From Acinetobacter baylyi DSM 14961 = CIP 107474 (lineage in GTDB: Bacteria; Pseudomonadota; Gammaproteobacteria; Pseudomonadales; Moraxellaceae): DNA of 64,000 nucleotides. Positions 9,120-18,801 of the stretch are shown one piece after another. Position 1 is the first letter of the stretch. Each line of letters starts with the position of its first letter. The stretch is from positions 574,442 through 638,441 of the forward strand of contig NZ_KB849628.1 in NCBI RefSeq assembly GCF_000368685.1. Direction: 5' to 3'. A program made the position numbers and the translations under genes. The notes under the pieces were generated by a model. That model searched no databases and was not told where the DNA came from. It saw nothing but the letters and a program-made list of their open reading frames with translations.

Positions 9120-9869
9120 TTAAGCCTCAGAAGCAGCCGGAGCTTCTTCGCCTTTAGCTTGAGCATTCGCTTGAGATTGCGCGTATTCTTTACCAGCAAG
9201 AATTGCGTCAGCCATCGCTGAAGCATATAGAGTTACTGCACGAATCGCATCGTCATTACCAGGAATAACGTAATCTACGTTATCTGGATTAGAGTTTGTA
9301 TCAACGATACCAATTACAGGAATACCAAGGTTTTTAGCTTCTTTAATTGCAATCGCTTCGTGATCTACGTCGATTACAAATAATGCGTCAGGTAAACCAC
9401 CCATGTTTTTAACGCCGCCTAAAGAACGCTCAAGTTTTTCCATCTCACGGGTACGCTCTAATGCTTCACGCTTAGTCAGCTTAGCAAAAGTACCATCTTG
9501 AGATTGAGTTTGAAGATCTTTCAAACGGTTGATAGATTGGCGAAGTGTTTTCCAGTTCGTCAACATACCACCTAACCAACGGTGATCTACATATGGTTGA
9601 CCAGCACGTTGAGCTTGTTCACGGATGATGTTAGAAGCAGCACGCTTAGTACCAACGAACAAAACTTTGTTCTTTTTGCTTGCTAATTGGTTAGCGAAGT
9701 TCAAAGCATCATTTAACGCAGGAACAGTGTGCTCAAGGTTAATGATGTGAATTTTGTTACGCGCGCCAAAAATGTATTGACGCATTTTTGGGTTCCAGAA
9801 ACGAGTTTGGTGACCAAAGTGCGCACCAGCTTGAAGAAGGTCGCGCATGCTTACGTTGTAATCTGCCAT
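9120..9869 (-). CDS. rpsB: 30S ribosomal protein S2
   Basis: S2 is a primary/late component of the small subunit and represses its own operon in Gammaproteobacteria. The 249-residue protein has the family N-terminus ([20 protein letters not shown]), the [12 protein letters not shown] block and [17 protein letters not shown] short Ala/Glu-rich tail ends it. It is divergent from map, the same neighbourhood as in many Proteobacteria. A structured leader precedes it. Confidence 0.98.
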   Translation of the reverse strand: MADYNVSMRDLLQAGAHFGHQTRFWNPKMRQYIFGARNKIHIINLEHTVPALNDALNFANQLASKKNKVLFVGTKRAASNIIREQAQRAGQPYVDHRWLGGMLTNWKTLRQSINRLKDLQTQSQDGTFAKLTKREALERTREMEKLERSLGGVKNMGGLPDALFVIDVDHEAIAIKEAKNLGIPVIGIVDTNSNPDNVDYVIPGNDDAIRAVTLYASAMADAILAGKEYAQSQANAQAKGEEAPAASEA

Positions 9870-9892
9870 TTTCTTTACCTTAAAATTGGGTT

Positions 9893-9970
9893 AGGCCTCC
9901 ATATGTCCGCATTCTCCACCTATTGCTAGGCACCCAGAGTAATGTGACGACATATGTGCGGATTTTTTCC
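9893..9970 (-). promoter_or_regulatory. Putative S2-responsive leader of rpsB
   Basis: The untranslated stretch before rpsB holds complementary segments TCCGCA and TGCGGA, each followed by ACATATG, around a core containing GGGTGCC and GGTGG. Autogenous control by S2 through the rpsB leader is established in Gammaproteobacteria. I infer that this is the equivalent element but could not align it to a covariance model. Confidence 0.5.
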
Positions 9971-10077
9971 TATTTTATCAGCTCAATTCGTAAAATATAT
10001 TCACGAAAAGCATTTGATAAAATGGGCGGGTATTTATACCATAACTGCTTTCAAATTACCAAAAGTTTTTAAACATC

Positions 10078-10902
10078 ATGAATAGTTCCTATACAGCCCC
10101 ACGTCGACTGATCAAAACCCCTGAAGAAATTGAAAAAATGCGTATCGCGGGACGACTGGCAGCTGAAGTTCTTGACATGATTAAACCTCATATTCAGCTA
10201 GGGGTAAGTACACTTGAGCTGGATCGAATCTGTCATGATCATATTGTCAATGCTCAACAAGCTATTCCTGCTTGCTTGGGGTATGGCGCAGCACCAGGAC
10301 GACCAGCGTTTCAACATACCATCTGTACTTCAGTCAATCATGTGGTGTGCCACGGCATCCCTTCTTCAGAGAAAATTCTGAAAAAAGGTGATATTTTAAA
10401 TATTGATGTGACTGTGATTAAAGATGGTTATCATGGCGATACCAACATGATGTATGTAGTGGGCGGCGAAACTTCAATTCTCGCCAATCGTCTATGCAAT
10501 GTGGCTCAAGAAGCCATGTATCGCGGTATGGAAACGGTTCGTGCAGGTTCATTTATTGGTGACATCGGTTACGCCATTCAGAAATATGTAGAATCTGAAC
10601 GCTTTAGTGTAGTGCGTGAATATTGCGGACATGGGATTGGAACCGTGTTTCATGATGAACCACAAGTCCTTCACTATGGCCAAAAAGGCACAGGTATGCA
10701 GCTTGAAGCTGGCATGACATTTACTATTGAGCCAATGGTGAATGCTGGTGTTTGGCAAACCAAATTACTAGGCGATAAATGGACTGTTGTCACTAAGGAT
10801 CATAAATTATCTGCACAGTTTGAGCATACAATTTTAGTTACAGAAACTGGACTTGAGGTTTTAACTGCCCGACCAGAAGAAGATTTATCTCGTTTTATGT
10901 AA
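10078..10902 (+). CDS. map: Type I methionine aminopeptidase
   Basis: Map removes the N-terminal Met from nascent proteins. The 274-residue protein has the pita-bread fold signatures and the metal ligands of the family: Asp in LNIDVTVIKDGYHGDTNMM, His in EYCGHGIGTVFHDEPQ, Glu in TFTIEPM, and Glu in AQFEHTILVTE. The substrate His is in NHVVCHGIP. It is divergent from rpsB, sharing the intervening 208 bases as promoter region, and is closed by a terminator. Confidence 0.97.
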   Translation: MNSSYTAPRRLIKTPEEIEKMRIAGRLAAEVLDMIKPHIQLGVSTLELDRICHDHIVNAQQAIPACLGYGAAPGRPAFQHTICTSVNHVVCHGIPSSEKILKKGDILNIDVTVIKDGYHGDTNMMYVVGGETSILANRLCNVAQEAMYRGMETVRAGSFIGDIGYAIQKYVESERFSVVREYCGHGIGTVFHDEPQVLHYGQKGTGMQLEAGMTFTIEPMVNAGVWQTKLLGDKWTVVTKDHKLSAQFEHTILVTETGLEVLTARPEEDLSRFM

Positions 10903-10922
10903 TTTTATATTTTCTAATGTGT

Positions 10923-10949
10923 ATAAAAGGTCACTTTGTGGCCTTTTAT
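10923..10949 (+). terminator. Terminator after map
   Basis: Arms ATAAAAGGTCAC and GTGGCCTTTTAT (one G-T wobble) with a TTT loop are followed by TTGTTT. Confidence 0.75.
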
Positions 10950-11100
10950 TTGTTTAATTTATACATTTTTAGTTCACATTTTTCATTTTTATTTCACTTT
11001 TACAACATTTGGAAAATGTTCCTTTACATCGTCTCCTTGATTCTGCAATTAAGATATTAACTAAGAAAAACGATCACAAAACTGGACATGGAGTCCCTTA

Positions 11101-12228
11101 ATGATGAAAAAGTCATTTGCTAGCTTATTGACAAGCCTCATCTTGTTACCTGCTTATAGTCATGCCGATTCACCCTATTTTAGTTTAAAAGATGGTGATG
11201 GTTTCAAGCGCTTTTCGATATCTGCGGGTTGGCTACATGCCATGCCACAGGGAAAAGCAAATCCCGTATATATCAACACGAGTGTAGCAGAAGGAACTCA
11301 ATCCAAAGTTGGTGATGTTTCTACAGATAGTGTTTTAAATGCAATTGATCAGAGTACAGTAGCTGGAAAAGCTTGGTATGGGTTGCTCAATACTGGTTAT
11401 AAAGATTTGCTCGGTGGCAATACTTTACCATCAGCCCTAGCGGGTACAGCAACGATTAATGGTTTATCACAGTGGGAAGCACCGAATACAGGCTTAGAAG
11501 CTCAAAATGCAGATACACTCGGTATTTTAACCAACTATTATTTTACGGATAATTGGTCACTAGAAATTAAAGCAGGTATTCCACCTAAAGTTGATATCAA
11601 GGGTAAAGGAACAATTTACGCCCCACTTTCTGGCTCTGCAACGCCGTTAAAAGATGGCTCTCTTCTGGGTAATGCTATTGGCAATATTATTAGTCAAGCT
11701 GGTGGTGATATTCCATTAAAGCAAGACATTAAAATTACAGATTTAGAACAGGGCAAGCGTGCTGCTTCTGTGCGAGCATGGTTACCTGCGGCTGAATTAC
11801 ATTATCAATTTGGTCGCTCTGGCGTAAATAAGTTTAGACCATATGTGGGTGTAGGTGTGATGTACGCTTACTTCAATGAAGTAAAACTCAACCCAGACAT
11901 AGAAGCTGATTTGATTACTGCAGGCCATATGATTCAGAACATTCAGGATAATAAAGCCGGTGCTGCCTTGGATAAAAAAACATCATCTGCTAATCCCATC
12001 GTCGATGTGAAAGCCACAGATACTTTTGCTCCTATTGCAACCATTGGTGCAACATATGATTTTAATGAAAATTGGTTTGCAGTAGGGTCTGTTTCCTATT
12101 CTAAAATGAACAATGAAGCAAAAATTACGGTGACGGATAGCAATACTGGCAAAGAGCTGATCAACTCAAAAACAAAAATTGACATCGATCCACTCATTAC
12201 CTACGTGGGTGTAGGCTATCGCTTCTAA
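11101..12228 (+). CDS. OmpW-family outer membrane protein, long form
   Basis: A 375-residue exported protein with signal peptide ending at SHADS, a transmembrane beta-barrel pattern and a C-terminal Phe (YVGVGYRF), needed for outer membrane insertion. OmpW-type motifs are seen (SISAGWLHAMPQG, TLGILTNYYFTDNWSLEIKAGIP, FRPYVGVGVMYAYFNE, FAPIATIGATYDFNENWFAVG). Typical OmpW proteins are near 200 residues; this one carries extra segments around residues 40-125 and 250-320, which would be long extracellular or periplasmic loops. The family forms an 8-stranded channel for small hydrophobic compounds. GGAG lies eight bases before the ATG. It stands alone between terminators. Confidence 0.85.
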   Translation: MMKKSFASLLTSLILLPAYSHADSPYFSLKDGDGFKRFSISAGWLHAMPQGKANPVYINTSVAEGTQSKVGDVSTDSVLNAIDQSTVAGKAWYGLLNTGYKDLLGGNTLPSALAGTATINGLSQWEAPNTGLEAQNADTLGILTNYYFTDNWSLEIKAGIPPKVDIKGKGTIYAPLSGSATPLKDGSLLGNAIGNIISQAGGDIPLKQDIKITDLEQGKRAASVRAWLPAAELHYQFGRSGVNKFRPYVGVGVMYAYFNEVKLNPDIEADLITAGHMIQNIQDNKAGAALDKKTSSANPIVDVKATDTFAPIATIGATYDFNENWFAVGSVSYSKMNNEAKITVTDSNTGKELINSKTKIDIDPLITYVGVGYRF

Positions 12229-12245
12229 ATATATCCCCCTTTATC

Positions 12246-12268
12246 AGAAGCAGCTTTGGCTGCTTTTT
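12246..12268 (+). terminator. Terminator after the OmpW-family gene
   Basis: GAAGCAGC and GCTGCTTTTTT arms around a TTTG loop, immediately downstream of the stop codon. Confidence 0.78.
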
Positions 12269-12472
12269 TCAGCATGGTTATCGATAATTGAAGCCTAGAT
12301 ATCATCTACATGCACTTTAAACAATGTTTATAGAAAAATAATATAAATTGTAAAAACAACAATTTGAGACCATAATTTAAATTTTCATAACCAATGCATT
12401 TTTTGTCATTTCATTACGTCGATTCGATTTTATATGCTCTAGATAGCAAGATTATTGATTAAATTAAAAGTT

Positions 12473-12649
12473 ATGAGCAGTTTTACTCAACCATTTCGAG
12501 CAATTCAGGATGCTCCAAACTGGCATCAACAGATTTGGTGTTTAGCAAATATAAGAATCGCTGCGCTATATCATCTAAAGCGATATAGCATGCTCCAAAG
12601 ACATCTTGATTATTTGGCACAGCTACAGTTTACATATCAATATGAATGA
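12473..12649 (+). CDS. Possible small protein, unknown function
   Basis: A 58-codon frame starting ATG AGC AGT with a reasonably coding-like composition (Trp, His and Tyr residues, few rare codons). The product is soluble, basic and aromatic. There is no convincing Shine-Dalgarno sequence and no family I recognise. It could equally be chance. Conservation in related genomes would decide. Confidence 0.3.
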   Translation: MSSFTQPFRAIQDAPNWHQQIWCLANIRIAALYHLKRYSMLQRHLDYLAQLQFTYQYE

Positions 12650-12839
12650 AAAATTGGCGATACGATGTTTTGAGATCATCAGGCCAGACCGTATCGACAC
12701 AAATTTTTTCCAATAGACCAGAAGCGTTTACTAAAAACAATAAGCTTAGCAAAGAGACATTCGATTGTCATAAAACCATAAAAATTCTTTGTTCTAATAA
12801 AAATAAAAAACAATAATAATGCTTAATTGAATCAACGCA

Positions 12840-12863
12840 AAAGCCCGTCAAATGACGGGCTTT
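12840..12863. terminator. Bidirectional terminator, 3' side of sthA
   Basis: AAAGCCCGTCA, an AA loop and TGACGGGCTTT make a perfect 11-bp hairpin just after the sthA stop on the minus strand. A pyrimidine-rich tail follows on the plus side. Confidence 0.75.
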
Positions 12864-12893
12864 CTTTTATATGCTTTAACTGATAAAGATGCT

Positions 12894-14309
12894 TTAAAAC
12901 AAACGATTTAAACCATTTAATGCAGCCACACGATAAGCCTCAGCCATCGTTGGATAGTTAAAGGTCGTTTCCATAAAATACTTCAAAGAATTATTTGGAC
13001 TTTGCATCACTGCTTGACCAATATGAATAATTTCTGATGCATTATTACCAAAGCAATGGATTCCCAAAATTTCCAAGGTATCACGATGGAATAATATCTT
13101 GAGCTCACCCACTGTATCGCCTGTAATTTGGGCACGCGCCAAATGACGGAAAGATGACTGTCCGACTTCGTAAGGAATTTTCTCTTCCGTTAATTGCTGC
13201 TCAGTTTTACCAAAACATGAAATTTCTGGAATGGTGTAAATTCCTGTCGGGATATCGGTCACTGGTTTAACATTTTCTTCGCCACTCATGTTTGCACCAG
13301 CACAGCGCCCTTGGTCATATGCAGCAGATGCCAAAGATGGCCAGCCGACAACATCGCCCGCTGCATAAATATTTTCAACTTCAGTCTGGTATTTCTCGTT
13401 GACCGCCAGCTGGCCCCGGCCATTTGGCTTCAGGCCTACATTTTCTAAGCCCAAACCATCGGTATTACCTGAGCGTCCGTTACACCACAAAATCGCATCG
13501 GCTTTAATTTTTTTACCGCTTTGCAGATGTAAGACAACATAATCATCATGGGTTTCCAAATGATCGATTTGTTCATTATGACGGATCAGAACGCCCTGTT
13601 CCCGCAAATGATAAGACAGCGCATCAGCAATTTCATCATCAAGATAACTGAGCAGTTTATGCTGAGTATTGATGAGATCAACTTTGTGATTCAAACCAAT
13701 AAAAATAGATGCATATTCACAGCCAATAACACCTGCGCCATAAATGATAATCTTGTGAATCGGATAGTCCAAGTCGAGAATCTTATCAGAATCGAATACA
13801 CGCTTATGTTTAAAATCGAGACCTTGAGGCTGATAAGGTCGACTACCTGTTGCAATTACAAGTTGCTCAAATATGATCGACTCTTTAATACCTTCAGGTG
13901 TAAAAACCAGAACCGTATTTTGGTCTTGAATGTAAGCGCGACCATAAAATACATCAATATTATTACGATCATAGAATCGAGTATGCGTAGCCACTTGTTG
14001 CTGAATCACACGATGTGCATGACTCAAAACTTGTTTCATGGTGAATTTCTTCCATTCACCCACTTTTTGAAACATTGGATCACGTTGGTAACGAATAATA
14101 CTTGATACAGTTTGACGTAAAGCTTTACTCGGGATTGTTCCGACATGCGCACAGTTTCCACCTAACTGCTCACGAATATCAACAATTGCAACCCGCTTCC
14201 CTGATTTTGCCAGCTTCATTGCCGCGCCTTCACCCGCAGGTCCCGAACCGAGAATTACCGCATCGTATCTAACGAAATTCCCACTAACGACCTCTTTTTT
14301 ACGTGGCAT
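12894..14309 (-). CDS. sthA: Soluble pyridine nucleotide transhydrogenase (Si-specific)
   Basis: SthA interconverts NADPH and NADH and lets the cell burn off excess NADPH. The 471-residue flavoprotein has the FAD-binding [15 protein letters not shown](P)-binding [11 protein letters not shown] and the C-terminal FAD contact [17 protein letters not shown]. The active-site region reads [12 protein letters not shown]: the second redox Cys of related disulfide reductases is Thr, as expected for SthA, which separates it from lipoamide dehydrogenase and glutathione reductase. GGAG precedes the ATG at the proper distance. It is divergent from lipA. Confidence 0.96.
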   Translation of the reverse strand: MPRKKEVVSGNFVRYDAVILGSGPAGEGAAMKLAKSGKRVAIVDIREQLGGNCAHVGTIPSKALRQTVSSIIRYQRDPMFQKVGEWKKFTMKQVLSHAHRVIQQQVATHTRFYDRNNIDVFYGRAYIQDQNTVLVFTPEGIKESIIFEQLVIATGSRPYQPQGLDFKHKRVFDSDKILDLDYPIHKIIIYGAGVIGCEYASIFIGLNHKVDLINTQHKLLSYLDDEIADALSYHLREQGVLIRHNEQIDHLETHDDYVVLHLQSGKKIKADAILWCNGRSGNTDGLGLENVGLKPNGRGQLAVNEKYQTEVENIYAAGDVVGWPSLASAAYDQGRCAGANMSGEENVKPVTDIPTGIYTIPEISCFGKTEQQLTEEKIPYEVGQSSFRHLARAQITGDTVGELKILFHRDTLEILGIHCFGNNASEIIHIGQAVMQSPNNSLKYFMETTFNYPTMAEAYRVAALNGLNRLF

Positions 14310-14361
14310 TCAAAGCTCCTTCAATCCAATCAATCTACGTATTTTATAATAAATGATGGCT

Positions 14362-14390
14362 ACTATGCTGTCGAATAATGTATTTCTCAA
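14362..14390 (-). promoter_or_regulatory. Candidate sigma70 promoter of sthA
   Basis: On the minus strand TTGAGA and CATAGT are spaced by 17 bases, about 50 bases upstream of the sthA start. Confidence 0.4.
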
Positions 14391-14434
14391 GCCTATATTC
14401 TGGAATAACGACATTTTTTTTATGAATAATGAAT

Positions 14435-14465
14435 TTGCCCTATTTATCATCAAGTCCGTTATAAT
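14435..14465 (+). promoter_or_regulatory. Candidate promoter of lipA
   Basis: A perfect TATAAT (14460-14465) lies about 45 bases before the ATG. The best -35 is TTGCCC with a long 19-base spacer, so the -10 is the stronger part of the call. Confidence 0.4.
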
Positions 14466-14510
14466 AGTCAACGATAGAAATTCACGCGAATAACATTGGA
14501 ATAGTTAACT

Positions 14511-15524
14511 ATGTCTGAAAGCCGTAAACCTGAACAGGGTGTAAAACTCCGTGGTGCCGAAAAAGTAGCCCGAATTCCTGTAAAAGTTGTACCTACGGTT
14601 GAAGTACCGCGTAAACCAGACTGGATTCGCGTCAAGATGACTGCGCCAGAAGAAGTGCAACGCATCAAAACCACATTACGATCACAAAAATTGCATACTG
14701 TATGTGAAGAAGCGGCTTGCCCCAATCTGCCAGAATGTTTTGGGGGCGGTACAGCGACATTTATGATTATGGGCGATATCTGTACACGTCGCTGCCCATT
14801 CTGCGATGTGGCTCATGGTCGTCCAAATGCTTTAGATGCAGATGAACCTCGCCATATGGCAGAAACCATTGCAAATCTTAAGCTTAAGTATGCGGTAATT
14901 ACCTCGGTAGACCGTGATGATTTGCTCGATGGTGGCGCTCAGCACTTTGTTGATTGTATTAAAGAAGCGCGCGCATTAAGCCCAAATACACTGCTTGAAA
15001 TTCTGGTACCAGACTTCCGTGGTCGTATGGATATTGCACTTCGCATCATGACTGAATGCCCACCAGATGTGTTTAATCACAATATTGAAACTGTTCCTCG
15101 TTTGTATAAAGCCATGCGTCCAGGTTCAGATTATCAGCATTCTTTAACACTGCTGAAAATGTTTAAAGAATATTGCCCAGATATTCCAACTAAATGTGGA
15201 TTAATGGTCGGTATTGGTGAAACTGAAGATGAAGTCATTGCTTTACTTGATGACTTGCGTGCACATGATGTTGATTACGTCACGATTGGTCAATACTTAC
15301 AGCCTTCAAAACAACATGCTCCTATTGATCGTTTTGTAACACCAGAAGAATTTGAACGTTATGCGGAACATGGTCGTCAACTTGGCTTTAGAAATATCTG
15401 GTCGGCCCCAATGGTTCGCTCAAGCTACTTTGCAGATCGTCAATACCACGGCGAACCTGTACCAGCTGTACGCCGTAAAGTAGATCCTGCCAAAAAGATT
15501 GCTGTTCAGGCTATCGAAGCTTAA
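14511..15524 (+). CDS. lipA: Lipoyl synthase
   Basis: LipA is a radical-SAM enzyme that inserts two sulfurs into octanoyl groups on lipoyl domains. The 337-residue protein has the auxiliary-cluster motif [13 protein letters not shown], the radical-SAM motif [10 protein letters not shown] and the C-terminal RSSY motif ([11 protein letters not shown]) that ligates the auxiliary cluster. The N-terminal 50 residues are a basic extension. LipB is not in the window, so the pair is split here. A terminator follows. Confidence 0.98.
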   Translation: MSESRKPEQGVKLRGAEKVARIPVKVVPTVEVPRKPDWIRVKMTAPEEVQRIKTTLRSQKLHTVCEEAACPNLPECFGGGTATFMIMGDICTRRCPFCDVAHGRPNALDADEPRHMAETIANLKLKYAVITSVDRDDLLDGGAQHFVDCIKEARALSPNTLLEILVPDFRGRMDIALRIMTECPPDVFNHNIETVPRLYKAMRPGSDYQHSLTLLKMFKEYCPDIPTKCGLMVGIGETEDEVIALLDDLRAHDVDYVTIGQYLQPSKQHAPIDRFVTPEEFERYAEHGRQLGFRNIWSAPMVRSSYFADRQYHGEPVPAVRRKVDPAKKIAVQAIEA

Positions 15525-15543
15525 TTAGTTTCTTCTTATTTAG

Positions 15544-15571
15544 AAAACCTCTCAAAACTTTGGGAGGTTTT
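15544..15571 (+). terminator. Terminator after lipA
   Basis: Arms AAAACCTCTCAAA and TTTGGGAGGTTTT, with one G-T pair, are followed by T-rich sequence. Confidence 0.7.
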
Positions 15572-15835
15572 TATTTTTTAGTAACCTTTTGTGACAAATC
15601 AATAACCTAACTCCCCTGCGAAAATTATAAAAAATACACTATTTATAAAAAGTACAAAAAAACTTGTTTATATTGATCAATAAAACAGGGAAACATCAAC
15701 TGATTTCACACTACAAATCATATAAATCCCAGTGATAAAGACATATAAATACGTCATTGATTCAAATAAAGAAGTTAAATATTTTTCATTCAATGCATTC
15801 ATTCCATTAAAAGTGCAACAACCCAAGGAGTAAGT
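15572..15835. other. Upstream region of fadE
   Basis: 264 bases of AT-rich sequence with no reading frame worth calling. It should contain the fadE promoter. I see no palindrome that I can assign confidently to a fatty-acid regulator. Confidence 0.5.
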
Positions 15836-18325
15836 ATGACTTTTTTCCTGTTTATCGTTGCCATTCTCGTACAGTTATTCACGATCTGGGCTGTTTTTTA
15901 TTTTAGCCTTTCTAGAACTGTCGGTAGCATCGTAACGATTGTAGTGGCGATATCGTCTGCCTTTGTTTTTACCGCTTGGTCTTTATTATTAGGAATTCCA
16001 CTCATTATTTTGAGCCTGATCTTACTCATTGATCCGCTACGTTTTAACTTAATCACCAAGCCCGCTTTCAACACATTAGCGAATTCAATGCCAAGTATCA
16101 GTACGACTGAACAAGAAGCGCTTGAAGCAGGCACAAGCTGGTGGGAAAAAGAATTATTTACAGGTGCCCCGGATTGGGATCAGTTCAATACTTATCCATT
16201 TCCACAATTATCAGAAGAAGAGCAATCTTTCATTGATAATGAAGTAGAACAACTTTGTAGTATGTTAAACGAGTGGGAAATTCATCATCATCGTAAAGAT
16301 TTACCAGAACACGTCTGGCAATTTATTAAAGATAAAGGCTTTCTTAGCTTGATCATTCCCAAATCATATGGTGGGAAAGAGTTTACATCATTTGCGCAAA
16401 GTCGCATTATGAGCAAAATTGCCTCTCGCTCGCTCACGGCTGCGGTCAGTTGTATGGTGCCCAATTCATTGGGTCCAGGTGAATTGTTAATGCACTATGG
16501 AACCGATGAACAGAAACAACGTTATCTGCCTGGCTTGGCAGCAGGAACTGAAATTCCATGCTTTGGACTGACTAGTCCAGAAGCGGGTTCAGATGCAGGC
16601 GCGATTCCTGATACTGGCGTCGTATGTTATGGGGAATTCGAAGGTCAGGATGTCCTTGGCTTACGTATGAACTTTTCTAAGCGATGGATTACATTGGCTC
16701 CTATTGCAACTGTGGTTGGATTAGCATTTAAACTCTACGACCCAGAAGGTTTACTGGGTGATTCATCCAAAACGGAATACGGTATTACGTGCGCATTGAT
16801 TCCAGCTAACCATCACGGTGTAGAAATTGGCCCTCGACACTACCCTGGTTCACCCTTTATGAATGGTACTGTTGAAGGGCGCGATGTTTTTATTCCAATC
16901 GACTGGATTATTGGTGGCCCTAAAAATGCTGGAAAAGGCTGGCGGATGTTAATGGAATGTCTAGGTGTTGGCCGTGGTATTTCCTTACCTGCACTTGCAA
17001 CAGCAGCAGGTGAAATGAGTTATCTTACTGTGGGTGCATTTGCCAAAGTGCGTGAACAATTCAAATTATCGGTAGGTAAATTTGAAGGTGTACAAGAAGC
17101 CACCAGTGATATTGCCAGTGATACGTACATGCTAGAGTCTTTCCGTTATTTAGTGACCTGTGGTCTTAATCAAGGTGGTACTCCCGCCGTGATGACAGCA
17201 ATGGCGAAGTACTATGCAACCGAAACCATGCGTAAAGTTATCAATCATGGTATGGATGTGGTGGGTGGACGTGCTATTCAGCTTGGACCACGTAACTTTC
17301 TCGCTTTATCTTATCAAGCGATTCCTGTTGCAATTACCGTCGAAGGTGCCAACATTCTGACCCGTTCATTAATGATTTTCGGTCAAGGCTCTATGCGTTG
17401 TCATCCTTATTTATTTAATGAATTGCAATTGTTGCAATCAGAAGATAAGCCAAATGCATTGAAGCAATTTCATGAAATTCTATTTAAGCATTTGGGATAC
17501 ACCTTCAACCGAGGCGCGCGTTCATTTGCTTATGGCTTTACGGGTGGCTCAGGCGATGCACCGCTTATTGCAGATGACTTTACCCATCCATATTATAAAA
17601 TTATTAACCGATTCAGTGCTAATTTGGCATTGACCGCAGATATGGCATTAGGTTTACTCGCTGGAGATATTAAACGCAAAGAAATGCTGTCAGGTCGTTT
17701 AGCCGATATGCATGCCCATCTCTTTATCGCGACTGCAATCTTGAAATACTACGCACATGGTCGTAAATCAGATGCTGAACAATTACATGCCAAGCTTGCT
17801 TTGGAAAAATCACTCTACAATGTTCAAGAAGCTTTTTATGGTTTATTTGAGAATTTCCCAATCAAACCAGCTGCTGCATTGGTTAAATTGGTCTGTTTTC
17901 CTTTAGGTCGACCAATTGAAAAACCAAGTGATGATTTAAAACAGTCTGTAGCTGAACTGATGATGCAAGAAAATCCATTTAGAGATCAACTCAAAAAGCA
18001 TGTCTATTATTCGCAAGATGTGGGTGATGTTACAGGTCGTATGGAATCTGCCTTTCAGATGTTATTAGAAATTGAGCCTCTATGGCACAAATTTAAAAAA
18101 GCGGAATCTAAGGATCAATTTAAAGGTTTAACTTTTGAAGAACATATTACTGATGCAGTAGAAACAGGTTTTATCACCGAATCAGAAGCTCAAAGTTTAA
18201 TTCTTTATAATGCAAAACGCTTCGATAGTATGTTGACTGATATTTTTGACATGGAATTAAATCGGGATTTAGAGCTTGAAAATCCACACATGCCTATTAC
18301 AGGTGAAGTAGCCTTAGATAAATAA
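15836..18325 (+). CDS. fadE: Acyl-CoA dehydrogenase FadE
   Basis: FadE carries out the first step of fatty acid beta-oxidation, acyl-CoA to 2-enoyl-CoA, with FAD. The 829-residue size and layout match the large E. coli-type FadE: two N-terminal membrane segments (about residues 1-65), an acyl-CoA dehydrogenase core (about 110-520) with CFGLTSPEAGSDAGA and RKVINHGMDVVGGRAIQ, and a C-terminal DUF1974-type domain. AAGGAG lies properly before the ATG. A strong hairpin separates it from the next gene. FadE expression is likely repressed by a FadR/PsrA-type regulator in this group, but no operator was identified. Confidence 0.96.
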   Translation: MTFFLFIVAILVQLFTIWAVFYFSLSRTVGSIVTIVVAISSAFVFTAWSLLLGIPLIILSLILLIDPLRFNLITKPAFNTLANSMPSISTTEQEALEAGTSWWEKELFTGAPDWDQFNTYPFPQLSEEEQSFIDNEVEQLCSMLNEWEIHHHRKDLPEHVWQFIKDKGFLSLIIPKSYGGKEFTSFAQSRIMSKIASRSLTAAVSCMVPNSLGPGELLMHYGTDEQKQRYLPGLAAGTEIPCFGLTSPEAGSDAGAIPDTGVVCYGEFEGQDVLGLRMNFSKRWITLAPIATVVGLAFKLYDPEGLLGDSSKTEYGITCALIPANHHGVEIGPRHYPGSPFMNGTVEGRDVFIPIDWIIGGPKNAGKGWRMLMECLGVGRGISLPALATAAGEMSYLTVGAFAKVREQFKLSVGKFEGVQEATSDIASDTYMLESFRYLVTCGLNQGGTPAVMTAMAKYYATETMRKVINHGMDVVGGRAIQLGPRNFLALSYQAIPVAITVEGANILTRSLMIFGQGSMRCHPYLFNELQLLQSEDKPNALKQFHEILFKHLGYTFNRGARSFAYGFTGGSGDAPLIADDFTHPYYKIINRFSANLALTADMALGLLAGDIKRKEMLSGRLADMHAHLFIATAILKYYAHGRKSDAEQLHAKLALEKSLYNVQEAFYGLFENFPIKPAAALVKLVCFPLGRPIEKPSDDLKQSVAELMMQENPFRDQLKKHVYYSQDVGDVTGRMESAFQMLLEIEPLWHKFKKAESKDQFKGLTFEEHITDAVETGFITESEAQSLILYNAKRFDSMLTDIFDMELNRDLELENPHMPITGEVALDK

Positions 18326-18348
18326 TTGATTCATCTAGTAACATTAAT

Positions 18349-18380
18349 ATGATAAAAGCGTCTTGGGACGCTTTTATCAT
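18349..18380 (+). terminator. Terminator hairpin after fadE
   Basis: ATGATAAAAGCGTC and GACGCTTTTATCAT form a perfect 14-bp stem with a TTGG loop. The T-tail is short (TTTG), so termination may be incomplete. Confidence 0.7.
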
Positions 18381-18411
18381 TTGAACACTAAAATCAACTT
18401 AAGGGAAAAAA

Positions 18412-18801
18412 ATGTCACAACAAGATTATGAAAACGGCTTAAAAGTTCGAACTGAGGTCATGGGTGAAAACTTTGTCAAACGTGCACAAGAAAATACTGT
18501 TACCTTTACCCAACCTCTTCAAGAATGGATTAACGAACATGCCTGGGGCTCCACATGGCAACGTGATGGTGTATTACCACGCAAATATCGCTCTTTAATT
18601 ACACTTGCCATGTTAACGGCTCTCAAAGCACCGACTGAGCTCAAAGGCCATGTTCGAGGAGCTTTAAATAACGGCTGTACCATTGAAGAAATTCAGGAAA
18701 CTCTTCTTCATAGTTTACCTTATTGTGGTGCTCCAGCTGCGCAAGAGGCTTTTCGTGCAGCACTTGAAGTTATTCAGGAATATCAACAAAATAATCTATA
18801 A
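18412..18801 (+). CDS. Carboxymuconolactone decarboxylase family protein (PcaC-like)
   Basis: A 129-residue protein covering the whole CMD domain. It resembles PcaC closely: VLPRKYRSLITLAMLTAL, then ELKGHVRGALNNGCTIEEI and LLHSLPYCGAPAAQEAF. The CxxC pair of AhpD-type peroxidase partners is absent, so a decarboxylase or lactonase-like activity is more likely than a peroxidase role. No other protocatechuate pathway gene is nearby, so 4-carboxymuconolactone may not be its substrate. The gene is preceded by the fadE terminator and converges with the diguanylate cyclase gene with no gap. Confidence 0.85.
   Translation: MSQQDYENGLKVRTEVMGENFVKRAQENTVTFTQPLQEWINEHAWGSTWQRDGVLPRKYRSLITLAMLTALKAPTELKGHVRGALNNGCTIEEIQETLLHSLPYCGAPAAQEAFRAALEVIQEYQQNNL

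Larger units (their letters stand above)
12269..12893. other. Intergenic region between the OmpW gene and sthA
   Basis: About 620 bases between the OmpW terminator and the sthA stop. One possible small gene (12473-12649) and the bidirectional terminator at 12840 are all I can support. The rest is AT-rich and featureless. Confidence 0.6.

Noticed and set aside
13548..14105. 185-codon frame on the plus strand
   Set aside because: It is antisense to the well-supported sthA gene and has no motif.
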